NCBI GenBank assembly: GCA_030490835.1
Contig: CM059977.1
Location: 16,897,399-16,961,398 of the forward strand
Reading direction: 5' to 3'
Origin: Annona cherimola
Taxonomy: Eukaryota > Streptophyta > Magnoliopsida > Magnoliales > Annonaceae
Length of the DNA: 64,000 bases
Of the stretch, positions 1 to 13,064 are shown piece after piece. The position numbers were made by a program, and so were the translations under genes. Positions within the stretch are counted from its first letter, which is position 1, and the number at the start of each line of letters is the position of its first letter. Below the pieces are notes generated by a model. That model had not been told where the DNA came from and ran no database searches. It saw only the letters and a program-made list of their open reading frames with translations.

Positions 1-3000
1 GTGTCTCCAAATTTGTAAGAATGTCTCTGAACTTCAGTATAATATATGTTGAGATGAATGTAAAATATACCAATAAAAAAAATAACATATGCATTATAGA
101 GGAAACTATTGCCATTTATTATGGTTCTTAAATTTAATTAGATTCGACAGAAAGTGTAGATAACAAAATTGCTTACAATATTTCAAGGTCTTGATTGGCT
201 AGAAGATGATAATCAAAGGCTATATTTGTTTACAATAAAAAAATTCCGATTTAAAATTTTTTTTACTTTTTATAACTATCCTATTTTTTAATTATTTTTT
301 ACATCTTCTCATACAACTATCTTATTTTCAATCATTTTTACCCAACTATTTGTAGAACTAAATTATTTTTTTAACTTTATTCTATTTACTTTTTATTATT
401 ACATTTATCATATTACATTCATTTCATTTGATTCAAAAACTTTTACACCAATTCAAAAGTTTTATAATTTTGTTAACACGTCCAAAAATTTAAAAAATAT
501 AATAACAAAAAGGTGTATTATATTATGTAATTTTATAATTTTGACTAGTCAAATTTCCTTAGTTTTAGGATTTGGTGTTTATGTAGTTATTGGTGGACCA
601 TTAGAAGGTGAGATCCATCAAAATTTTAATTACCCCGAAAAGTGGAGCCCACTAGCTTTTTAATGCATTAATCACAGAGAAAAAACTATTGCAAACTAGT
701 AATTAAAATTGTTAACTTAAACTTAGCTCTAAAAGAGAAAGATATACCAACACAGGTATAGCTTGTTGGAAAAAACCTTAACTTATGTTCCAGTGATTAG
801 GATTTTGATCTCATTAGAAGTATTATATCTCTTATCGTTTGAGGAGTATTAGTTTCATCTCTTGCTCTAATAGAGAAGATATGTGAAGTAAATTGAATGA
901 ATTGTGCTTAAATTTTAACTAAATAGGAGTGATGTTATGAAAAAGAAACTATAAAAAAAGAAAAGAATAAACATTCAAAAGCCTACAAAAAAAATTTGAG
1001 AGTGGATGAGAGAGACATAGAGCATAAAAAAAGGAATTCTAAGGATTTTTTTTATATATTTTATCAAAGAATCAGGTATATAACTAGGATTCCTTACTTG
1101 GAAGTTTAAGCATGCCGTTAAATTTGTTGTATGGAAGTTTTATTTATGATTTAATCCCATAAACAGAATTATTTTTGAAGTAATTGCATGTCTCTACTAT
1201 GCTAAATTTAAATGAAGTTAATTTGATGAAGATTGTCTATAAATTCCTATGAAGTCCATGTATAATCTTGAATTCGGTCATATAATCATAAAGTTTTAGC
1301 CTTTTATAGTTCATAATATGAGGAGATTATTTTTTATTTTATGTGGAGGGATTTAAAATAAGTGAAGATCTATTAAGTTGTAGATTTTTTGTTTCACAAT
1401 GTTATTTTGTTATAGGTCTCTATATATATTTATTACGAAGATGGATGCTATGTTGATAAATAAATAGGAAGTTAGAATCTATGGATAGTCATGTCCGCTT
1501 ATTCGGTAATGAAAATAAATTTTATTTTCGTTTTCTTGAAGCAATATTTATTTATTGAAAGTTATATAAAGTTATATATAAGAGTAAAGATTTAAGCATG
1601 GAATCCTCCATGTTTATCCCTTGTTTTTTAATTTTATAAATTTTTTTAACTATTATCATGTCTGTCTATACGTATTTGTCTGTAATTTCAAAAATTGCAT
1701 ATGTTGCAAATTTTTATAAACTATATTTATACTATACATTTTTAAAAAAATTTAGTGATTATATATTTATTCTCAAAAGACAATTTTTTAGAAGACATAA
1801 ATTTATAGCGAAAATTATTTGATGTCATGATAAAACAAGATGTATTAAACATAATTTACAGCTTGTATTTTAAAAATTTTAAATTTAAAAATCAAGAGTA
1901 ATTATGAAGGTTTCCATGCTTTCGTAATTGTTTATAGATAAGATGAAATGATCCGTGAAAGGAATCTCCTATTTCTCAAAAATATTTTTTCCATTCCTAA
2001 AATATAATGCCTACTTTTTAATTTTTAATATAATTTTTGTTAATTCTAATATACATTTTTCTATTTTTCAATGCTCTTAATCCTCATCCCATCCGAGATT
2101 TGAACAATGGGCCGCCCATCACCCCACGTCATCTACTATCTCGCCTGGACAAGCTGGGCCACAAAAACCCACCAAGACTATCCAGGGAACGGAGCTGGTT
2201 GGTGTGCCGGACCAAGCCTGCGCGGGACACGTAGCGCCCCATAGTACTCAAAATCTTATTTTAGAAATATCTGGATCTCACGAAATAAAACATGTAGGTC
2301 GTGTTATATGTTTTTTCAGATATTTTGAACGCAAAAGAAAGTTTTTTTTTTCTTTTCAAATAGTAAAAATCTATTGCTAGAACAGAGACCATATCCGCCA
2401 ATCCAACGTAGAATAAACGAACATGGCATTGTGGGCACTGATAAAAATGGGCAACATCCACCAATGCAAAAATCAGCAAGATAGGGCCCGGTTTCCCTCA
2501 CGAAGAGCATGGCGAAGTAACATCCTTCCCTCCCAGCACGGAAGGACTCGATCTCGTCCACAACTCTCACCACCTTGTATCTAATTACACAGTCTATGTT
2601 AACAAAACCTATCAAAATTTAGAGTCCGTCTCGCCCCTATCTGCTCTATTGATCTGCCCCCTGCATCTCTAACCGCTGTCCCGAACCCAATGCATCCTGA
2701 ATTAAGGTTTCTTCTCTCGTCAACAGTCACCTTTACATATCCTCACTTCGGTCTCCTCCAATGCACAACTGCATCATCATTCAGAGCACCTTCATCACCA
2801 CGGAATATTATTTCACAGCATACCACCCTCAAAAATCCAAAGCCCATTCGTGGATGTTGTCCAGCCGCAACCATTCATCCTCCCTGTACAATAAAGCAGA
2901 TAAACAAATTCACCTTTGTAATATACATGTAGATGTATATTAGCAAATTTTGATTTGTAATGAATTGTTGAAAGTAAAATGTGTTGAATTATGCATGTTT

Positions 3001-5249
3001 ATCTTATTTGCTAAGTTTTTTAACTCATGTTTATGTTGGTTTTTCTTTTCAGATCATTAAATTCAAGGCGACTGAAAAGTGGTAACATCTAATTTAATTC
3101 GTTTTCCTCAAGCACTTATGTTCTTGATGAACATTGGATAATTATGTAATAGTGATAAGGTGCGGTGAAACGTAGGAATATGTGGATATTGTTAATGATA
3201 TTTAATAGAAGTTAATATTCTTTCCATGCAATTATACTTAATAGAGTTTCCAAAAGTCTCTTCTATGCGAACATATGACAGATCTGGAGAAGCTTGGCAC
3301 TTATTTCCGTGCTTTATAGCTTTGACTTGATATTACAGGCTGTGTAATCACAATATGTGAAATTGTTATGGATAATACATGTGAAATGAACACGTAAGAA
3401 GGGGATTTCTTGTTTCATGATTACTGCAAATAGCTTGCTGCCATCTTTGCACAAATATGCATCATGATCATACATATCCTATCAACGTAACAAGTAGAGA
3501 AAAAATCGAGGAAGTTTAATATGTGAAAACTCACCCATACGGTGAAGATGTTCGTCCGTCCTACAAACACTATCTCTTCGCCTTTCAATCCCTGCAACTG
3601 CAATCAGGTGCTCAGCAGACAAAGCTCGAGGAAATGACAGATCAGCTACTGGGAAATGGGCTGTGTTATTCTTGGGAGAACTATGGTTGGAAAATGACTT
3701 AGAATCACAAAAGCAAAATTCATGGATGATGAGATAGAGGATGATGTCAAGCACAATGTGAATAAAATCGACACTCGGAAAATCATTTAAGGTAGAAATT
3801 CTTTCATGTTCCACAAATTTTCAATAAAATGATTTATGGATAATTTTTAATCCGACTATGACAAGTACAAACAATTAAACTGGTTTAATGTTAAAGAACT
3901 CAATTATCCCCAAGTAGCTGCAATTTCTTTTGCCTTCTGTCGAACTAGCTTTAAGTGAAATCATTGTGAACCAGAAGGTAGCCTGCCAAGCATGAAAGTC
4001 CAAAACTAAGCACCGAAAAAATCAGGGGCCATCCATGTATGCCCACCTTCCTATCAAATTATTCAACAGGAACCCCGCATTATTGAAAGAAAACAATCAG
4101 GTCAGTCCATTCCACCTGCTCAGTGGAAAATGGAAATGGATGGTCCTTAGTCCTTACAAAGATTCACGACGGGATGGCTCATGGGTGAAAATCGTGGAAA
4201 CTACTAATTTAAGGGAATCTGATCGTTAGGTAGATGGTTGTCTGACACTGAGATTTATCACTGGCAACTCTGCATCGTCGAAACTGTTTTTTTTCTTTTT
4301 TTCCTGACAATAATCGTCAAACAGTTTTTGAATGACCAAGATTCGAAACATCGTGTGTGTGTGAATTCATTGTCAGAGTAACAAATCTCTTACCATCCGA
4401 AAAAACCGGCACTTGCGTGTTTGTGATGCGCGAGCCGACTCGAGCCCAACTCCACCCTCCGGTTTAAATGCTGACATTTTCTAATTTTCATTTCGTCTCT
4501 GTCTCTGTCTGCATATACACACATAAAATTATTCCGAAATGAAATCAACACAAATGACAAACAGGAGGACCCATCGAGTCGTTTGAGCTGGAGGACAATA
4601 GTTCTTGACTACCACCGAATTCGTTCTGCCGTCGAGTCGTTTGAGTAAATGTAGACGACTGGTGCCTGCCTACTCCGTGCAATGTTGGTGCAGCTGATGA
4701 CGAGCAGACAATCTCTAGAGTCCAGACAATGACGTTTACCTAAAGATTCACTGGTTCGCATTGATGCGGCAGTGGAATTAGGTTGGTCCACTCAATAATA
4801 GGCGGCATCCGCGACTGTGAAAGTGCAACTCGATCAGCAGACCTACAGATCCCAACCCTCCATTTTTTATGCAAGAAACGACGCATACCAGGCATTTCGG
4901 ACTGCTTGCTTTTACGGAAGGTCATCGGATTCGAGACAACCTATTCGGCCAAATGCCCAAATCCACGTCCCGCTGCCCAGCCTCACGAGCATCGCATGGG
5001 CTCTTCCATGCGACGAGCGGAGAAGCCGGAAGCTCGTGGTTACGAGGTACGAGGCGCGCTGTGGAATGCGAATCCTGATTAGCATCTCATGCGTCAGTTG
5101 GTGAGCGGTACATCATCATAGCCACAGAAAATCAGATTTTGATTGACCCAGCTTTTTAAAAAGAAACAACTCGGTGTTGGATTTAAGCTTCCCTTTTAGA
5201 AATCATGCGTAGCCCCCCGGGGAAAACAAAGAAAAATTTTAATTTAAGA
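1..5249. other. Intergenic AT-rich DNA, no supported gene
   Basis: Apart from a degenerate MITE near 243-485 I see no gene in this stretch. Open frames here are short, lack recognisable domains and often overlap on both strands. Two patches are less AT-rich: about 2080-2660 and 4780-5100. The first contains a 99-codon minus-strand frame (2615-2316) that I could not match to a family. It is listed under findings. Confidence 0.6.
243..485 (+). mobile_element. Tourist-like MITE, degenerate copy
   Basis: This copy matches the order of blocks of the MITE family repeated through the window: an ACTATC block, a TTTTCAATCATTT block, an AACTTTATTCT block and a CATATTACAT block. Both termini are eroded, so the ends are approximate and no target duplication can be read. 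Confidence 0.6.
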
Positions 5250-5532
5250 TATGTCTGGTTGGGCTAAAAAAAATGTTAACAGAAACTTTTAAATTAACTT
5301 TTTTATTTTATTTGTCTTTAAAAAATTTATAATATTTTTAATTATTTTTTTACATTTTTTATATAAATTAATCTACTTTTTCATCATTTCTACGCAATTA
5401 CCTATATAACTAATCTATCTATTTTAACTTCATTTTTTTTTTACTTTATTATTATCTTTATCATATCACGTCATTTTCTGTCAATTTAGCTAAAAATTTT
5501 TCATCAAAATATTTTACCCCATCCTAATACAC
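5250..5532 (+). mobile_element. Tourist-like MITE, degenerate ends
   Basis: Same family as the better preserved copies at 5825 and 9575, recognised by the internal blocks CTAATCTATCTATTTTAACT and TATCATATCACGTCATTTTC. The terminal GGGTGTGTTTGG-type sequence has decayed to TGTCTGGTTGGG on the left and CCTAATACACTC on the right. Confidence 0.65.
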
Positions 5533-5824
5533 TCTCCAAAAGGAGAAAAAAAAAACGACATTTTCTGGTGACAGGCCGGTTAGGTAATCTCCTTCCATCA
5601 GCTCGCAGGGCATGTGAATATCATAGTACGAGTAGCGTTGGATATTTTTCTGATTTTTTTGCGATTATGCATTTGGAATTTAAAAAAAAAAAAAAAAGGA
5701 TAACGTGATGTGACGACAGTAACGATCACAAATAAACAAAATAAAAAATAAATAAACAGAAGAATTGTGTCCAAAATGTAAAAAATAATTAAATTATAAG
5801 TAGTAACAGAAGATAAGATATTTA

Positions 5825-6093
5825 GAACGTGTTTGGCAAAGGTGAAAGCTTTTCAATTAAAAGCTTTTGGTTCTCCATGACTATTTTTTTTTATTTCTAT
5901 GTATTTTTCTATATAAATATCTTATTTTTCAATCATTTATGTACATATGCACGTATAACTAATCTATCTATTTTAATCTTATTTTCTTTACTTCTTATTA
6001 TTACCCTATGATATCCTATTATTTTCTTTCCTTTTAAAAATTTCTACGACAAGAAACTTTTATCCAAAATTTCATGAGTTCTCAAACCTACCC
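5825..6093 (+). mobile_element. Tourist-like MITE with TTA target duplication
   Basis: A 269-bp non-coding element with inverted ends GAACGTGTTTGG and (reversed) GGGTAGGTTTGA. It is directly flanked by TTA at 5822-5824 and 6094-6096. Small size, a 3-bp TTA duplication and GGGTGTGTTTGG-like ends are typical of PIF/Harbinger-derived Tourist MITEs. It has no coding capacity and would depend on a transposase elsewhere. Confidence 0.85.
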
Positions 6094-6247
6094 TTAATCA
6101 ATTAATATGTCATATCATATAAAAGTTACTTACAAAATGGAGAAATTTTTTCTTTGTAGTAGTACTAAATGCTTGTTTGGAATAATTCAAGAGGCTTGAA
6201 GTGGATGATTAAATAGAATAAGAATATAATTATATGTATATTAAAAA

Positions 6248-6614
6248 GGGCTCTGATATAGTGCACCCCGGTGCACTTAGCCTCTGTGCGCCTGGGTGTT
6301 TTAACCCTTGTTATATGTTTTAAAAATTTTCATACAACTGTTAATCTAATTGTATTTAACATATGTATCGATTTTTACAATTTTTTGAGTATTTTTAATT
6401 TTTGAAAATCAGTGACATTTATTAATTTTAAATTACCTAAAATACCACTGATTTTCAAAAATTAAAAATAAATATGTAAGATGCTCTAAAAATGATAAAA
6501 ATTGTTGCACATATTAAATATACTTAGATTAACAATTGTATAAAAAAATTTTAAAAAAAATAAAAATGAGTTAAATGCACTTGGGTGCACTGAGTGTGCA
6601 CTTAGCCCCGACTG
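6248..6614. mobile_element. MULE-like foldback element with 9-bp target duplication
   Basis: A 367-bp element that is almost entirely an inverted repeat; the two halves pair around a centre near 6430. It is flanked by a perfect 9-bp direct repeat TATTAAAAA (6239-6247 and 6615-6623), the hallmark length for Mutator-like transposition. The outer ends carry a local palindrome, GTGCACCCCGGTGCAC. The inner arm (around CTGTTAATCTAATTGTATTT and GAAAATCAGTGACATTT) is shared with the elements at 7262, 8684, 32234, 36050 and 55515. It is non-coding. Confidence 0.85.
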
Positions 6615-6873
6615 TATTAAAAATGAGATAAATTGCATTGAAAATTGAAAAAAATATATTTTAAATGAAAAAACTCATCACATGGATATTATATTCAATG
6701 ATCTTGAGTTATTACAAACTTTCCACAATAAACAAATGTTAACTTTTTTTTATCCATTCTAAGCTCATCAAAATTTTTTTGACGGATGAGCTTATCAAAT
6801 TTGATTCACATGCATAACAACTTTGCTCCTATAATCTTGATTGTCTAATACATGAGGGAGCTTTGCTTACTTA

Positions 6874-7160
6874 GGGTGTCTTTGGTAAGTAATAAAAACT
6901 TTTGAATGAAAAAAATTGTATGTACAAATTTTTGAAATAAAATAAAATAATACAGTACAACATGGGTAATGGCGAGGAGTATAAATAATAAAATTAAAAT
7001 AAGTATATTAGTTATATGTGCGGTTATGTAAAAATGATTGAAAAATATGTTAGTTATATAAGAAAAAGAAAATAAATAATTTAAAAATATGATAATTATA
7101 AAAAGTGAAAAAATAGAATAAAAAGTTTTGGTTGAAAAAGTTTTTTTCTTTAAATGCCAT
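6874..7160 (-). mobile_element. Tourist-like MITE
   Basis: Minus-orientation copy of the window's main MITE family. The left end GGGTGTCTTTGG is preceded by TTA (6871-6873), the usual target site. The right end is degenerate and its coordinate is approximate. Confidence 0.7.
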
Positions 7161-7261
7161 TATACAAATTTTTAGTATTTTTTAAATCAAGAATACTTTT
7201 ACAATAAGGTTCCACTTGATGGCAACCAATACACATCAATATACTTATACGAATTCTTATT

Positions 7262-7632
7262 GAGTTGTAATATAGTGCACCCATATACTTGGTGTAAGAA
7301 TTCATTTTTTATATTTTTATTTGAAAATTTTTATACGACTGTTAACCTAAGTGTATTTAACATGTTATTAATTTTTACCATTTTTTGAGGCTTTTAAATA
7401 TTTATTTTTTATTTTTAAAATCAATGACATTTTCATAATTAATGAATTACAAAAATTTCACTGATTTTAAAAAAATCAAAAACAAATACCTGAAAGTCTC
7501 AAAAAAGGTAAAAATTGATAGACATGTCAAATGAACCTAGATAAACAGCTGTATAAAAAATTTCAAAAAAAAGATGAAATTCACCCGAATGTACCGAGGC
7601 TGAATACACGCAGGTGCATTATGTCACATCCG
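7262..7632. mobile_element. MULE-like foldback element with 9-bp target duplication
   Basis: A 371-bp foldback flanked by a perfect 9-bp duplication ATTCTTATT (7253-7261 and 7633-7641). The ends align as inverted repeats, GAGTTGTAATATAGTGCACC against (reversed) CGGATGTGACATAATGCACC. The interior arms match those of the 6248 element, which lies only 0.65 kb away. It is non-coding. Confidence 0.87.
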
Positions 7633-8155
7633 ATTCTTATTTTAGCTTGCCTTCACAATGATGTGAAATTCACTTGTCACGCTGCATTCAACGTCACTTA
7701 GCAAAGAAAGCAAGTTTCTTCCAAAAGAAAGATGTTTATAACCTTAATTTGATAAATTTGTAAAATCCACATGATAAAATTATTTAATTTATATATTAAT
7801 TTCAAGGTTGTTAATACAATATCTAAACATCTAACACATTCGTCCAATGCGAATGAATGATTTTGTAAATTATTTTGATATTTCAATACATCCATGTCTA
7901 GTTTAGGTATTTTTATCATAATTTAGATATAATTATATATTTTAAAGTAAATGCATCCTACGCGAGAATGGGATTAGAATGATATTTGATACCGTCATAA
8001 AACAACTGTTTGAAATAATATGAACCGCTGATTTTTTCATCATAAAGTGAGTGCTCTACGATAGATTTCACGTGAACCTGAGCACCTTAACTAATTAGGT
8101 AGACTTGGATTCCATCGAAAGAAAATATTTTGTGGGTCCATTTATCAACAAGTAA

Positions 8156-8283
8156 GGATGCGTTTGTTAACGTGGAGAATATAGAAAAGGATTGGTGAAA
8201 AATTTTGAAATAGATATGATAATTATATAATATGATGAAAATAATGATTAAAATAAAGTAAATAAAATTAAAATAGATAATAT
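8156..8283 (-). mobile_element. Fragment of the Tourist-like MITE family
   Basis: Begins with GGATGCGTTTGTTAACG, close to the family terminus, and ends with AAAATTAAAATAGATAA, which lies in the middle of full copies. The remaining half is missing, so this is a truncated copy. Confidence 0.45.
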
Positions 8284-8683
8284 CGTTGCATAGAAAGACA
8301 TAAATTAGAATTGATTGGGAAGAAAGTAGCTGGGGTGCAACTTGTACTGTGTCAGTTCGAACCCACTTTTTGAGTTTGTTTTTTTTCAAAACGGACTCGA
8401 ACACGAATACGAAATTGGTAAAAACGAAACCAATGCCAAGTTTATATCAATCAAGTACAAAAACTCAGCCCGGCCTACACCCGATATCCCTCTAATCTAT
8501 TAAAAAATTATATCAATTCATGCATTGAGTATTTTAAGTATAATTATAATAAAAGTTATTTTGAGTAATCATAACCTAATTAAACGGTAAAAATTTATTA
8601 TAAAATATAAATATTATCTACATTTGTCTATAAAAAGTTGAATCTATTATAGTTACTTCAACTTAATTTATAGATAATTATAA

Positions 8684-9086
8684 GAGATGAGATTCGGTTA
8701 GGTCGGCCTAAATAAATGTTTACTTAGTTCGGCCTAAAAAACAAATTTCTAAGTTTTTTTTTTTAGTTTTCTCATAAACACGTTAAGTCGGGTGTATTGA
8801 ATGTATGAACTAAGTTTTACCATTTTTGAATTTTTTAAGTATTTATTTTTTATTTTTAAAAATAGTGGCATTCTAGTAATTTTATGAGCTTTAAAAATTA
8901 CGAAAATGCCACTATCTTTAAAAATAAAAAATAAAACTTAAAAATATCCAAAAATGATAAAACTTAGTTATATATTCAGTACACCTATTTTAACATGTTT
9001 ATGAAAAAACTAAAAAAACTAGAAATATATTTTTTAGGCCGCCTAAGTAAGCCTTTACTTAGGTTGGCCTAATCGAATCATGGCTC
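8684..9086. mobile_element. MULE-like foldback element with 9-bp target duplication
   Basis: A 403-bp foldback. Flanks are TAATTATAA (8675-8683) and TAATTACAA (9087-9095), a 9-bp duplication with one mismatch. Terminal inverted repeats are GAGATGAGATTCGGTTAGG and (reversed) GAGCCATGATTCGATTAGG. The inner arms share the GTATTTATTTTT and GTGGCATTCTAGTAATTT blocks with the 6248 and 7262 elements. The outer 60 bp are different: they hold two GGCCTAA-type motifs instead of GTGCAC. It is non-coding. Confidence 0.87.
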
Positions 9087-9574
9087 TAATTACAAATATA
9101 CAAATTTTTTAAAATTATTGTATAAATACTAATTAACTATGAGGTATATAAGTCTCACTTTTCATTAAACTCGTTTTGAAAGTGATTTTATATAATTTTA
9201 TTTATTTTTCTTACCTTGGCTATTGATAGTAAATTCATTGTATTTATTATACTTAAACATTACCTTTTAATTGGAAAGCCAAATTTTATTAAAATAAAAA
9301 ATTAAAGGTTATATAAATATATTAATGTGTAAATTATAAATAAATAAGTTACATAATTAAGAGTATATTTTAGAATTAGTTGGTTTGAATGTAATAATGT
9401 TCAAAGAGTTAATTATTTTTATCGATAGATTTTAATTTCTGTTGGTTTGAGAATAACTCGAATTTTAACTCGGAACCAATGTCAATTTGAACTGAACTCA
9501 GATTTTAATATCAGAATCTGAGTTTAGGTTTATTTAAACTCAATGGACTTAGGGTCAGAGTTTATGTAAACCTA

Positions 9575-9866
9575 GGGTGTGTTTGGTTACACACAAAACA
9601 TGTCAATGAAAACTTTTCAATCAAAAACTTTTCAATCCCCATAACTACCTTATGTTTTAATTATTTTTTCACATTTTTCTATATAAACAACTCTACTTTT
9701 CAATCATTTTCACACAAATACCCATACAACTACCCTATCTATTTTAACTTTATTCTCTTTACATCTCATTATTACCCCTATCATATCACATCATTTTCTA
9801 TCAATTTGACAACTTCTACTCTGAAAAGTTTTCATAAAAAAGTTTTACCTCCAACCAAACGCACCC
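9575..9866 (+). mobile_element. Tourist-like MITE, well preserved, CTA target duplication
   Basis: A 292-bp element with inverted ends GGGTGTGTTTGGTT and (reversed) GGGTGCGTTTGGTT, flanked by CTA on both sides (9572-9574 and 9867-9869). It is one of the best copies in the window and useful as the family reference. It has no coding potential. Confidence 0.9.
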
Positions 9867-10756
9867 CTAATATAATTCGGTACTTGAGTTGCATACCAAG
9901 TCCATAGGTAGTATGAAACAAGTGTGAGAAAAACTTGTGAATTTTTTTTTTCTTGTTTAGTACGCATGCCGAAGTTTATTTAGGAACATATAAAAGTGAA
10001 AGCGAAAAAAGTGTGAATAGAAAATTTATAAAATGTTAAAGAATAATTTGATATGAAAAAAGTAAAATTTAGAAATAAAGAAAATAGAAGAAAATAAATA
10101 GAATAATTATATAAAAAATAATTAAAATATACATATAATAATAAAAACTATGAAAGTTAAATAACTAAGATAAGCCGTATCAACAAAATACGCCGGAAGG
10201 AGAGGTAAAATTTTTTCCGACTTTTGTCCAAAGTTGTCTAGGCAATAATTCCACAAAAGTAGTATACCATACAAGTGTTCCCGCTATTCAATGGGCGAGT
10301 TAGGATGATCTGCAAGCATTGACTCTCTGGGCGGAAGGCTTTTGAATGAAATACACGCGGAGTCGTTGGGTGATGGTTTTTGAATGCCTTTTTAACTTTT
10401 GACCCGTCCCCCTCTTCGCCAATCAAACGCTACATTGAAAAGAAACTAATGAATTTTCAGCTCCAACGCCTACCTAAGTTGAGAATATGATTTAAGTTGC
10501 TGGCCTTAATTTGTTGATCAGTTGCTGGCCTTGGACCTGTCGTATGAAAGAAGAGACGACGCACCCCAAAGAAAAACAAACATTTCTCCTAAAACAGAGC
10601 CTCCGCTCTGAAAAGGCAGCCAAACTTTTCTATTGACAATTTCTGATCAGCGACATCATCTAGTTGTTTGATGTCACAGAGTAACTGCTGTCACCGACTT
10701 TTCACCATTTTCGAATTACGTCGTGATCCTTGCTTAATTAATCATGATTCACGCTC

Positions 10757-11850
10757 ATAAATCTAGGTAATTTGCATATATACGTACATGGTTTGATCGA
10801 AATTGTAAATATACCCACACATATTCAAGTTTTGCATATAACTCTCGTATAGTTTCACAAAAATTGTACATATCTCCTAAACCTCTTTTCCGCTAGCACC
10901 TGTTTATACGTGTGTTACAAATTTGTATATTGGTGAAAATATCTCTGTTCCAATTACAAGTAGCCTTCTCTATCAACCTAATCGTATCACCGAGCTAAGT
11001 CCGCAAATTATAACAATCCACTCCTTCGCTCAAGTGAAAACCAGCCCTGTTCTTAATCATCAAGCCAAAAATTATGGCAATAGAAAAACCCAACCAGCAA
11101 CTAGCTCCGATCATCTTCCAAGCAAGCAGTCGTGCCCATAAAAACAAAACCTATCTATAGCAAAAGCCCAAGGCAATCACGATTCAACCATTATTTCATC
11201 AAATTCCCACAAAATTGTGCATTTCCCAACACCACCGAAAACCAGCAACCAAGAACTAGTGTCTTCTACAAATTAGTCACTGCCCATGCTCCTTTCAATT
11301 CCAAATCTGTCCGGCTTCTTCTAAATCAAGCACCAAATTACTAGTAGCACCCTGCCAATCCAAAAGCAGCAGTTATGACTAATTAAAGCTACCACTTGCA
11401 GAAACTTCGCTAGCAACCTAACAATCCAAGATTTCAACCTTCACTAAAAATTCCAACAGCCCATTTTCCAATTTCCGCTAGTTGTTGTTGTCAATAACAT
11501 TCACTTTAAAATCCACCTCTAATTAACTGGGCCACGAACAGCAGACGAGATCATCAAATTCGATAGCAACCCCTGCATCTTCCTTTTTTCTATCGACCAA
11601 CCTTGATTGCAGCGGCAATCACAAATTTGCCCATCGATTTTCCCTATTCCAAATTAAGGTTATTTGGAACAGGGATATTTTCATCAATATGCAAATTTGT
11701 AACACACATAAACGAGTGCTAACAAAACAGAGGTTGCGGGGGTTATACTCAATTTTTGTGAAACTACGCAGGGTTATATGCAGAACTTGAAAATGTATGT
11801 GTATATCTATAATTTCGGTCAAATTATGTGGGTATATATGCAACTTACTT
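10757..11850. mobile_element. Non-autonomous DNA transposon with ~190-bp terminal inverted repeats
   Basis: The segment about 10757-10955 reappears as its reverse complement at about 11655-11850. Matching blocks, in order, are TTGCATATATAC, the CGAAATT block, TTCAAGTT, GTTTCACAAAAATTG, GTGTGTTACAAATTTG and GAAAATATC. Identity looks to be roughly 75-80 percent over some 190 bp. Such long terminal repeats are usual for Mutator-like elements. I could not find a clean 9-bp target duplication. The 700-bp interior has no recognisable protein and is strikingly rich in A and C, and poor in G, on the + strand. Confidence 0.75.
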
Positions 11851-12784
11851 TTATATTATTTTAAAACAGTTTTATTTTGTAAAAAAAGAGAGAGAAAGTG
11901 AGTGAACAGAGGCAGGAAATGTGAAAGATAGAGGAGGGGGAAAAGGAGAAAATGATGCAGCGGGAGGGCAGGCAGCAATTTTTTTTTTATTGGTTGAGTA
12001 GGCAGTAATTAAACATAAAGAATAGAGAAAAATATATATTTTGTATAGTCAATGAAAAATTGCTATTATGAATGTAAGTACTAGTTAAATGAATACTACT
12101 GATGAGTGATGAAATATTAAATTGCATTAAGATCATGAAAATAATTAGAAATTTTCCTCTATGTTCAGTATTCCTAGCTAGGACACGAGCGGAATTAAAT
12201 GCATAAATTTTGCTACATGATAACCTTTATTTACATTTTATCTAAATAATATATCACAAGTATTTATTTACAACGTTAAAAGTATTGTAATTGAAAACTT
12301 ATATGTTCTTTTAAAAATTTAGCACCTCAATAAATACATAATTATTAAATTAGAAGATAAATATATAATATGAAATTATTTTTAATTTCAAATCAGAATA
12401 TTTATATACGAAGTCTCATTTCTATATGAATTAAGTAATAAAAAAGCAATTTTATGAAATCTCATATATTTTTACTTTAAAAATTAATACATAATTTACT
12501 TCTTCCATCGTATCTAGTGTCAAAAAATGTACATTAGCTGCTTTTGCTTAAAAAAATATACATTGGTGTGTAAAGATGAAAATCCTTAAAATATTGACAA
12601 TGCACGAGGACATAATGATACTCTATAGAACATTTATCCATATAGTAATAATTATACAGTTTAAATGTTCACAATACAATTTTAAAAACAATTTTTAGCG
12701 TCAAAAATTTTATTTTTTGACTTTATGAATTTTTAGATATGGTTGTACATAATAATCTTAGAAAAACGATAAAGTTTACACTAA

Positions 12785-13064
12785 GGGTGTGTTTAGTAAT
12801 GTATAAAACTTTTTATGAAAAATTTTGGAGAGTAAAAGTTGTCAAATGGCGTGATATGATAGAGGTAATGATAAGTAGTAAAGAAGATAAAGTTAAAATA
12901 GATAGGTTAGTTGTGTGGATAGTTGTGTAGAAATGATTAAAAAGTAGGGTAGTTGTATAGGAAAATATGAAAAAATGATTAAAAAATATGAAAGTTGTGG
13001 AGAATGAAAAGTTTTAAATTGAAAATTTTTAACTTGACATTTTTTATCAATTGACAAACAACCC
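12785..13064 (-). mobile_element. Tourist-like MITE with TAA target duplication
   Basis: A 280-bp copy with ends GGGTGTGTTTAG and (reversed) GGGTTGTTTGTC, flanked by TAA at 12782-12784 and 13065-13067. It lies about 0.6 kb upstream of the start codon of the coiled-coil gene. Confidence 0.87.

Noticed and set aside
4783..5104. Three overlapping + strand frames of 69-99 codons
   Set aside because: All three phases are open over the same bases, which reflects few stop codons in GC-richer DNA rather than coding selection.
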